39,658 nucleotides of DNA from Parabacteroides goldsteinii (lineage in GTDB: Bacteria; Bacteroidota; Bacteroidia; Bacteroidales; Tannerellaceae), in assembly GCF_015550595.1 (NCBI RefSeq), contig NZ_JADNBB010000043.1:1-39658 (forward strand), written 5' to 3'. A model generated the notes under the pieces. It searched no databases. It worked only from the letters and a program-made list of their open reading frames with translations, and had not been told where the DNA came from. The position numbers and the translations under genes are program-made. Of the stretch, positions 1 through 6,507 are shown one piece after another. Each line of letters starts with the position of its first letter. Positions within the stretch are counted from its first letter, which is position 1.

Positions 1-68
1 ACGATAGTCAGACCGGCCGCAGCCACAGCCCCGGTCTTCAGGAAACTTCTTCTTGAAATGTTTTTCAT
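1..68 (-). CDS. N-terminus of a Tat-exported protein, probably a Gfo/Idh/MocA oxidoreductase (partial)
   Basis: Only the first 22 codons are inside the window; the gene runs off the left edge. The reading from the ATG is MKNISRRSFLKTGAVAAAGL and onward. This is a twin-arginine signal with the SRRSFLK motif followed by an Ala/Gly-rich hydrophobic core, so the product is exported folded, probably with a bound cofactor. In Bacteroidetes this leader often begins Gfo/Idh/MocA-family NAD(P)-dependent sugar dehydrogenases, and these commonly neighbour DUF1080 proteins like the one immediately upstream (29-base gap, same strand). The family call is inference from context; the Tat signal is seen directly. 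It is probably co-transcribed with the DUF1080 gene. Confidence 0.6.
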   Translation of the reverse strand, partial: MKNISRRSFLKTGAVAAAGLTI

Positions 69-97
69 AACTATTATTATTAAAGTAAACGATATGA

Positions 98-1381
98 TTA
101 TAATGTAGTCAGGCGGAGGTTACGCCATAGGACCTTAATACCTCCTCCATCATGTATCTGAAGAGCGATGCGTCCTTGTCCGGCACCGATTTTCTCGTCC
201 CGGATATTTATCATTTCTTTTCCATTGAGCCAGGTTTGTACGTTATCTCCTTGTATTCTGACCCGCAGGGTATTCCAATCTCCGTATTTCAGGATATCTT
301 CTTTTTCATCCGAGATCTGTATCAACCATCCGCGGCCGTACGATTCATATACACCTCCGGTATCGAAGCCCGGAGGAGCTACTTCTACCTGCCATCCGTT
401 CACTTTCACATCTTCTTCCACGAACGAACGGATGAAAACACCGGAGTTTCCGTCCGATTCCTGTTTGAATTCGACAGTAAGGTCGAAATCGTCATAATAT
501 TCTCTGGTGGCCAGGTAGCCGTATTGTTTATCAGGGCCGCTTTCACATATTAAAAGACCGTCTTTGACATACCATAACTCGGTACCGTATTTATCCCAGC
601 CATCCAGGTTTTCTCCGTTGAATAAGCGGACTTCTTTTGTTTTGCGGGGAAGTTCCCTTATCTTAATGTTACGGAACCAGGCGGGATATCCATGATCTTG
701 CAGGCAGATCAATCCTTTGTGAGCCAAACCGTATTCCGGAGCATGCGACCATTTTCCGCTGTTCTTCCGGTTGAACCAGTCGTCCGACCAGGCATCGAAT
801 TCGATTGTCTTTTCCCCGTTCATGAAATAGGTGACATGACCGTTGTCGAAAATGATTTTGGAGTTGTTCCATTCTCCTGCCGGATTGATTTTGATTGTGG
901 AGAAATCCGGTGAATACATGGCATAGTCCACGCCGCAACGTTGCCAGTCTTCCAGAGGTTCTGCGAAATTTATATCGTCGATCAGCTGATATTCGGGTCC
1001 GGTTACATAAGGAACTGCAAATTGAGGGCGTTCTACGACATGGTATAATAGTCCGCTGTTTCCTCCTTTAGATATTTTCCAATCCCACGAGAGTTCAAAG
1101 TTCTCATATATTTTATCCGTCACTATATAGCCGTTAGCATCACTTCCGTGCCCGTTGGCTTGTATAGTTCCGTCTACCACCTCCCAGGGGCCTGTGAGAG
1201 CTGTTCCGTTATAGTCCCGCCAACCGTCGAGGCTCTTTCCATCGAAAAGGAGTTGCCACCCTTCTGCTTTTTCTTTTTCTGTCAGGCTGTTGTTTTCCTG
1301 TGTATTGCATGCGCTAAACACCGACATGATTACAGCGGCGAGAGATAAAAAGATTTCGTTTGAATATTTCCCTGTTACCAT
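98..1381 (-). CDS. Lipoprotein with two DUF1080 (3-keto-disaccharide hydrolase-type) domains
   Basis: 427 residues. The N-terminus has a hydrophobic core ending in VFSAC (Cys about residue 25), a lipobox, so the protein is probably anchored in the periplasm or outer membrane. Two similar concanavalin-like modules follow. The first (about 38-245) opens with GWQLLFDGKSLDGW, the second (about 252-426) with EVRLFNGENLDGWDKYG. Each contains the family pattern G-NSG-(L/V) (GGNSGLLYHV and GNSGVFIRSF) and a closing RNIKIREL or RNLRLTTL strand. DUF1080 proteins are known in Bacteroidetes to act on 3-keto glycosides made by Gfo/Idh-type dehydrogenases, which agrees with the adjacent Tat-exported gene. 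Substrate cannot be read from sequence. Most family members have one module, so the tandem arrangement is notable. Confidence 0.85.
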   Translation of the reverse strand: MVTGKYSNEIFLSLAAVIMSVFSACNTQENNSLTEKEKAEGWQLLFDGKSLDGWRDYNGTALTGPWEVVDGTIQANGHGSDANGYIVTDKIYENFELSWDWKISKGGNSGLLYHVVERPQFAVPYVTGPEYQLIDDINFAEPLEDWQRCGVDYAMYSPDFSTIKINPAGEWNNSKIIFDNGHVTYFMNGEKTIEFDAWSDDWFNRKNSGKWSHAPEYGLAHKGLICLQDHGYPAWFRNIKIRELPRKTKEVRLFNGENLDGWDKYGTELWYVKDGLLICESGPDKQYGYLATREYYDDFDLTVEFKQESDGNSGVFIRSFVEEDVKVNGWQVEVAPPGFDTGGVYESYGRGWLIQISDEKEDILKYGDWNTLRVRIQGDNVQTWLNGKEMINIRDEKIGAGQGRIALQIHDGGGIKVLWRNLRLTTL

Positions 1382-1573
1382 TGTTTGAGTTTATTAAATG
1401 TTCATGATGTAAACTTTACTAGAGTGACAAAATTTGAGTTAGGCCTACTTACAACATGAATACCTTTTTTGTTTATTTTAACCAAAGGATAATGGGAAAT
1501 ATCTGAACTGTGGCGGGAGAAGAAAAGTAATGGAAATGTGGTTCTTATAAACCGATAGAGTTAAGGGCGATAT

Positions 1574-1610
1574 AAAAAAAGCCGCTCTTATTGTTTTTAG
1601 AGTCGGCTTT
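1574..1610 (-). terminator. Rho-independent terminator of trmD
   Basis: On the minus strand AAAGCCGACTCT and AGAGCGGCTTT pair with one mismatch around an A-rich loop, followed by a run of T. It lies just after the trmD stop codon. The opposite reading also has flanking A/T, so it may act in both directions. Confidence 0.75.
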
Positions 1611-1622
1611 ATAATCTGTGAT

Positions 1623-2303
1623 TTATTTATCTTTCAGTAGGTCCGGTCGTAGGCGTGCAGTGCGTTCCTGTGCCTGTTGTAACCGCCATTCATCAATCTT
1701 CCGTTGATGGCCGGAGAGAAGGACGTCGGGTACTTTCCAACCTTTATATTCTGCCGGGCGGGTATATACCGGAGGTGCCAGCAAATCATCCTGGAAAGAA
1801 TCGGAGAGGGCACTTTGTTCGTCACCGATCACTCCGGGGATTAAGCGTACCACTGCATCGGTAATAATAGCGGCAGCCAGTTCGCCTCCGGTCAGGACAT
1901 AATCACCGACAGATATCTCTTTAGTGATCAGATGTTCGCGTATCCGGTAGTCGATGCCTTTATAATGGCCGCATAGAATAATCATATTATTCAGTAGCGA
2001 CATGCTGTTTGCCATGGGCTGGTTGAGGGTTTCTCCATCCGGGGATGTATAGATGACTTCGTCATATTCCCGTTCACTTTTTAAAGCAGATATGGCCCGG
2101 TCGATCGGTTCGATCTGCATGACCATCCCGGCTTCTCCGCCGAAAGGATAATCATCCACACGCCGCCATTTGTCGGTCGTGTAGTCTCTTAGGTTGTGCA
2201 GGTGTATTTCTGCCAGGCCTTTGTCCTGTGCTCTTTTTACGATGGAGCAATTAATCATTCCATCGATCATTTCCGGTAATACGGTCAGTATATCAATACG
2301 CAT
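1623..2303 (-). CDS. trmD: tRNA (guanine37-N1)-methyltransferase TrmD
   Basis: 226 residues, the usual TrmD length. The enzyme transfers a methyl group from S-adenosylmethionine to N1 of G37 next to the tRNA anticodon and so prevents +1 frameshifting. Visible SPOUT hallmarks are [12 protein letters not shown] at the N-terminus, [18 protein letters not shown], the SAM-binding trefoil-knot region ([18 protein letters not shown] and [16 protein letters not shown]), and the C-terminal [20 protein letters not shown] substrate segment. The gene appears monocistronic, with its own promoter upstream and a terminator downstream. In many bacteria trmD sits in an rpsP-rimM-trmD-rplS operon; that arrangement is absent here, as is usual in Bacteroidales. 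Confidence 0.97.
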   Translation of the reverse strand: MRIDILTVLPEMIDGMINCSIVKRAQDKGLAEIHLHNLRDYTTDKWRRVDDYPFGGEAGMVMQIEPIDRAISALKSEREYDEVIYTSPDGETLNQPMANSMSLLNNMIILCGHYKGIDYRIREHLITKEISVGDYVLTGGELAAAIITDAVVRLIPGVIGDEQSALSDSFQDDLLAPPVYTRPAEYKGWKVPDVLLSGHQRKIDEWRLQQAQERTARLRPDLLKDK

Positions 2304-2325
2304 AGAAGTTCATTTATTTACGGTG

Positions 2326-2357
2326 CAAAATACGGTATTATTTTATAGTTATCAAAA
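2326..2357 (-). promoter_or_regulatory. Predicted trmD promoter (Bacteroidetes type)
   Basis: Minus-strand TTTTG (2353-2357) and TATTTTG (2326-2332) are separated by 20 bases, close to the TTTG-N19-21-TAnnTTTG consensus. The -7 box is one base short of perfect. It lies 23 bases before the trmD start and almost back to back with the nrfA promoter. Confidence 0.5.
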
Positions 2358-2362
2358 TTCTG

Positions 2363-2392
2363 TTGGTTCATAATATCTTTTTCTTACTTTTG
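2363..2392 (+). promoter_or_regulatory. Predicted nrfA promoter (Bacteroidetes type)
   Basis: TTG at 2363-2365, a 19-base spacer, then TACTTTTG at 2385-2392 (perfect TAnnTTTG). It predicts a transcript starting near 2398-2400, about 75 bases before the chosen nrfA ATG. That excludes most reason to start at the earlier TTG at 2428. Confidence 0.6.
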
Positions 2393-2472
2393 TAATCAGA
2401 ATCAAACGGCTGATAAATCAACGGTTTTTGCAGGATTTAAGGTGGAATTCGGTATCAGCAAATAATTATATA

Positions 2473-3960
2473 ATGAAAAACACACTAGGTATAGGGCATT
2501 TTATCGTATTACTGATTGCTGTCGCAATAGCCATTTTAATAGTGACTACCGCATATTCTTTTGTAAATGAAGGGGAAATAACATTTGTAGATGAAATAGA
2601 TAATGCAGAGACGGGTGAAAGTTCTTCGTCGGATGAACTGTATTTGTCGAATTCCAACGAATATAAAAGTTGGAAGAACACAACCGATACTACTTTTAAA
2701 AGTTTATATAACGGGAATCAGGCGGAAGACATCCTGGCGATGCGTCCGGATATGGTTATCCTGTGGGCCGGCTATGCTTTTTCTAAAAGTTATTTATCCC
2801 CGAGAGGACATATGTATGCTATTGACGATCTTCGTTATAGTTTACGTACCGGAGCCCCGCGGAAAGCAGGTGAAGGTCCTCAACCGGCTGCATGCTGGTC
2901 ATGTAAAAGCCTCGATGTTCCGCGGCTGATAGGGGAAGTCGGTTCGCAAGGCTTTTATAGAAAGAAGTGGTACGACTGGGGATCGGAGGTTGTCAACCCT
3001 GTCGGTTGTGCCGACTGTCACGATCCCGAAAGCATGGAGTTGAGAGTGCCGCGCCAGTTTTTGTCCGATGCTTTGAAACGGGCAGGCGATGCGATAGAGA
3101 ATGCTTCCGAGCAGAAGATGCGTTCGCTGGTTTGTGCTCAATGCCATTCGGAATATTATCTGAAAGGAGAAGATAAAGAGATTGTTTTACCCTGGGACTC
3201 CGGCTATACGGTAGAAGCGATTGAAAACTACTATGACCGGATAGACTTTACGGATTATACCCATAAATTAAGCAGAACTCCCATGCTGAAAGCCCAGCAC
3301 CCGGATTATGAACTGGCTCAAATGGGTATTCATGCCCGCCGTGGAGTCTCTTGCGGGGAATGTCATATGCCTTTTGTGGAAGAGGAGGAAAGAGGATATA
3401 ATAATCATCATATCCAAAGTCCGTTGGCGATGATAAATAAAACGTGCCAGTCCTGCCATCGTGAAAGTGAGGAAGAACTCCGTCAGGACGTATATATCCG
3501 CCAGAATAAAGTGGTGGAATTACGGAATCATATGGAAAAAGAATTGGTAAAGGCACATATCGAAGCCAAATGTGCCTGGGATAGGGGTGCAACGGAAAGC
3601 CAGATGCAACCGGTTCTTAAACTGCTTCGTAGTGCCCAGTGGCGTTGGGACTTTGCTATTGCTTCGCACGGCGCTGCTTTCCATGCTCCGCAGGAAGTAG
3701 AACGCATATTGGGTGACGGCCTGTATAAAACGATGCAGGCACGTATGATAATCAGGGATATATTGGATAAACACGGTTACGACAGAGAGGTTCCTATACC
3801 AGATCTTTCTACTAAAGAGAAAGCACAGAAATACATCGGTCTGGATATCCGTTCGGAAATGGCAGCGAAAGATGAATTCCTGAAAACAGTCATACCGGAA
3901 TGGATTGAAGAAGCCAAAGCCAATAAACGTTTTATTGAGGAGTATAGGGTAGCGAAATAG
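2473..3960 (+). CDS. nrfA: Ammonia-forming cytochrome c nitrite reductase NrfA (pentaheme)
   Basis: 495 residues from the ATG at 2473; an in-frame TTG 45 bases earlier is less likely. NrfA reduces nitrite to ammonium with six electrons in the periplasm. Five heme sites are visible: CWSCK (about residue 141, the lysine-ligated catalytic heme), then CADCH, CAQCH, CGECH and CQSCH. Also present are LRYSLRTGAP carrying the active-site Arg, the Tyr pair in CHSEYY, and TPMLKAQHPDYE with the active-site His, all as in characterised NrfA enzymes. A hydrophobic segment (about residues 8-30) can serve as an uncleaved anchor or signal. No nrfH quinol dehydrogenase, ccs maturation gene or other electron-transfer partner lies beside it. 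The 3' end overlaps the convergent sensor-kinase gene by 29 bases. Confidence 0.95.
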   Translation: MKNTLGIGHFIVLLIAVAIAILIVTTAYSFVNEGEITFVDEIDNAETGESSSSDELYLSNSNEYKSWKNTTDTTFKSLYNGNQAEDILAMRPDMVILWAGYAFSKSYLSPRGHMYAIDDLRYSLRTGAPRKAGEGPQPAACWSCKSLDVPRLIGEVGSQGFYRKKWYDWGSEVVNPVGCADCHDPESMELRVPRQFLSDALKRAGDAIENASEQKMRSLVCAQCHSEYYLKGEDKEIVLPWDSGYTVEAIENYYDRIDFTDYTHKLSRTPMLKAQHPDYELAQMGIHARRGVSCGECHMPFVEEEERGYNNHHIQSPLAMINKTCQSCHRESEEELRQDVYIRQNKVVELRNHMEKELVKAHIEAKCAWDRGATESQMQPVLKLLRSAQWRWDFAIASHGAAFHAPQEVERILGDGLYKTMQARMIIRDILDKHGYDREVPIPDLSTKEKAQKYIGLDIRSEMAAKDEFLKTVIPEWIEEAKANKRFIEEYRVAK

Positions 3961-6220
3961 TAAATTTGCTGCCTTTCCCTTCTTCCGATTCGAGCAGGAT
4001 CGTCCCGTTGAATGTTTTTATGATACTCAGGCTGATAGCCAATCCCAAGCCTGTTCCTTTGGCGAACTCATCCAGCTTCTGGAAGCGTTCGAACACCTGG
4101 TTTATTTTATCTTTAGGAATTCCCTTTCCGGTATCTTCTACAGAAAGTAAAATATGTTGATTGTCTGTGTCGTATTCATATTTGACTTTGATATATCCAT
4201 GCGATGTAAACTTGGTTGCGTTGTTGATGAAATTGGTCACCACCTGCGTCAGTCTGAAACGGTCTGTGTAGATGATAGCCGGCTTTTCCGGAGTCTCTTT
4301 GATCAGTTCGACCCCCTCAGGCATCAGTAACTTATGTGTATTGAAGATTTCATCTACCAGCTGGCTCAGGTCGCAGTCCGCATAAGTAAAAGAGATTTGC
4401 CCGGATTCGATACGTGATAAATCCAGAATGTCGTTGATCAGTTTAAGCAGTAGCGTATTGTTCGTGTTTATCAGGCTGATGAACTCGTTCTTTTCTTCCT
4501 TGTCCAATTCCATATCCGAACCCAGCAATTGGGAAAAGCCGACGATTGCATTAAGCGGCGTACGTATCTCATGGCTCATATTGGCCAGGAATGCAGACTT
4601 CATCTTATCCGACTCTTCTGCCTTTTTCAGGGCATTCGTCAGGTCTAATTCCGTATCCTTGATTTGCTGGATATTGAGACAAAGACCGTTCACTTCAACC
4701 GAATATTCGTCATCCGGAGACGATTTAATATTTCTATTTTGCGCATATCTGAACTCCCACCATTCATGCCCTTTTTTATTGAAATCATATCTTCTTCTGG
4801 TTATTTGCCGGGAAGGGAAACCATGATCCAGCTTGTAACGGTTAAGCAGGAAATCGGCTTGTTCATCTGCATGGATGGCATTGCTGAATTCTTCCGCACT
4901 GATCGGTTTTTCGGGCATATCCAGGTAATGATAGAATTCTTTATCGAAATAAAAGACTCCGTTTTTATAACGGAACGTGAAGATATTACCGCTTTCCAGG
5001 GCAAAAGACATGAACTCTTTTTCACGTTTCAGGTTTTCCTGTATCTCTTTTTTACGTGTGTTTTCCCTTTTGTATAATATCCGTTGGTAGATAATGATTA
5101 TCAGCAACACTATACCTAATATAATACCTATACATATAATATATGGCTGATACCGGACATAGAAAGGAATGTTTATGATCTCACTTCCGGCAGGAAGTTT
5201 ACTGGGGCTGATATCCCACTGGTCGAGAATTTTATAGTCGAAGATATACTTTTTTGCTGTTTCCGTAATTTTGGGGAAATCGTTTACTTCTGCTCCCTTC
5301 AATATATCGGCTATGCGGTTGGCTGCCACGATCGTTTGCTCTTCCAGGGTGGTCACATATCCTCCGATTACCCCGTAGTTATGACCGATCATTTCGGAAA
5401 TGACGGAAAAACCGGGAAAAGAACTGAATCGTCCCAGAGAAAGTGTCAGGTAATCTCTCTTAACAGCCAGATAAGCTTTGTTATAATAGTTCTCGCCCAG
5501 GCCTTTCAGTAATGACCGGGTCGATTTGCCGTTGATCGTACTGATATACATGGCATCCGGTATGATCTTTTTATCTTTGGGCAGTGAGATACCGCTTTTC
5601 CCCGACAGCCGTATTTTTTCGGAGGAGAAGATATTATTTGTCTTGCAGATATCTTTTATTTGCTGATCCATATCATCCAGCATGATTTTATCTGAATAGA
5701 TATCGTCGGTGACCCGTACCACGATACATTTCCCGATAAGCTGTTCGATCAGTTCGATATTCGTTTTATAATCCGGCTTGTCATGAAAACCAGTGATGTT
5801 GGGATACTTCTGAATAAATGACTGGTTGGGATAATTGACACCGGTAAAGACTACCGGAGTTGTTTTGACGGAAGGATGATCGCAGGTCAGTAATGCGTCC
5901 AGTGCCTGGTCGTCGTAGGCCAGGATAATGTCGGGATGCAGCGATGACAACGTATTCAACTTCTCATAGAGGAACATTTTTTGTTTCTTCTCCGTCTTTT
6001 TTATACAATCCAGGTAGATGGAATGCACTTCTGCCTGAATCTCTCTTTTCTGTAACTGGTCGGCAAATATTTTCTTTATTTCTTTATAGGCAGGGAACCC
6101 GGCTTCGTATGACTGGATTATTACTATCTGTTTTGGGATGGTTGTTTGCTTGCAGGAACTATTCAGAAAGCAAAACAGGACAAGAGTGAATATAGATACA
6201 TGGAGAAGTCTATTTGACAT
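3932..6220 (-). CDS. Membrane sensor histidine kinase with an ABC-substrate-binding-like periplasmic domain
   Basis: 762 residues. A signal segment ends in LNSSC (possible lipobox, Cys23). Residues about 30-345 resemble the ABC transporter substrate-binding (periplasmic binding) fold, with IVIIQSYEAGFPAYKEIKK and PDIILAYDDQALDAL. A transmembrane helix lies at about 359-380, then a PAS-like region (about 400-520). The kinase core has an H-box MSHEIRTPLNAIVGFSQLL with phospho-acceptor His550, an N-box FINNATKFT, a G1 box VEDTGKGIP, an F-box FERFQKL and a G2 box GTGLGLAIS. There is no receiver domain and no response regulator nearby, so it is an orphan kinase whose partner is elsewhere. The ligand is unknown. 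It is convergent with nrfA; a nitrite-related signal would be only a guess. Confidence 0.85.
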   Translation of the reverse strand: MSNRLLHVSIFTLVLFCFLNSSCKQTTIPKQIVIIQSYEAGFPAYKEIKKIFADQLQKREIQAEVHSIYLDCIKKTEKKQKMFLYEKLNTLSSLHPDIILAYDDQALDALLTCDHPSVKTTPVVFTGVNYPNQSFIQKYPNITGFHDKPDYKTNIELIEQLIGKCIVVRVTDDIYSDKIMLDDMDQQIKDICKTNNIFSSEKIRLSGKSGISLPKDKKIIPDAMYISTINGKSTRSLLKGLGENYYNKAYLAVKRDYLTLSLGRFSSFPGFSVISEMIGHNYGVIGGYVTTLEEQTIVAANRIADILKGAEVNDFPKITETAKKYIFDYKILDQWDISPSKLPAGSEIINIPFYVRYQPYIICIGIILGIVLLIIIIYQRILYKRENTRKKEIQENLKREKEFMSFALESGNIFTFRYKNGVFYFDKEFYHYLDMPEKPISAEEFSNAIHADEQADFLLNRYKLDHGFPSRQITRRRYDFNKKGHEWWEFRYAQNRNIKSSPDDEYSVEVNGLCLNIQQIKDTELDLTNALKKAEESDKMKSAFLANMSHEIRTPLNAIVGFSQLLGSDMELDKEEKNEFISLINTNNTLLLKLINDILDLSRIESGQISFTYADCDLSQLVDEIFNTHKLLMPEGVELIKETPEKPAIIYTDRFRLTQVVTNFINNATKFTSHGYIKVKYEYDTDNQHILLSVEDTGKGIPKDKINQVFERFQKLDEFAKGTGLGLAISLSIIKTFNGTILLESEEGKGSKFTISLPYTPQ

Positions 6221-6407
6221 TAGAATGATGATTTAGTATATGTTTTTATCCCTAGTGTGTTATTGTTTATGACCTCGATCATTAATTTACGCCTCTAAAT
6301 TAGACTGAATTTTTATATTGAACAAAGATTTAGGGAGTGAAATGTTATAATAACTGTTGATTTCTATGGTTTTTTAGAATCGTGCAAGAATAAAGTCGGC
6401 ACACACG

Positions 6408-6438
6408 TTGAATAATTATTCTATTATTTGTACTTTTG
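6408..6438 (+). promoter_or_regulatory. Predicted pheT promoter (Bacteroidetes type)
   Basis: TTG at 6408-6410, a 20-base spacer and TACTTTTG at 6431-6438, fitting the consensus well. The expected transcript start near 6445 leaves a leader of about 60 bases before the pheT ATG. The leader contains a G+C-rich stretch (around 6449-6476) unlike the A+T-rich surroundings, but I see no tRNA-responsive T-box features in it. Confidence 0.6.
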
Positions 6439-6507
6439 CCAGTCAAATTGCCGCTGGCGGTGAAGGCCGCAGACGCATAGTAACTTGATTGAATAAATTT
6501 TAGAACA

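Noticed and set aside
2428-2472. Longer nrfA product starting at 2428
   Set aside because: The earlier start is a TTG, adds 15 polar residues before the hydrophobic segment, and no family member I know has them; the ATG at 2473 gives a normal anchor or signal.
6441-6507. T-box or other aminoacylation-sensing leader before pheT
   Set aside because: The leader is too short, with no specifier loop or T-box motif; only a small G+C-rich stretch is present.
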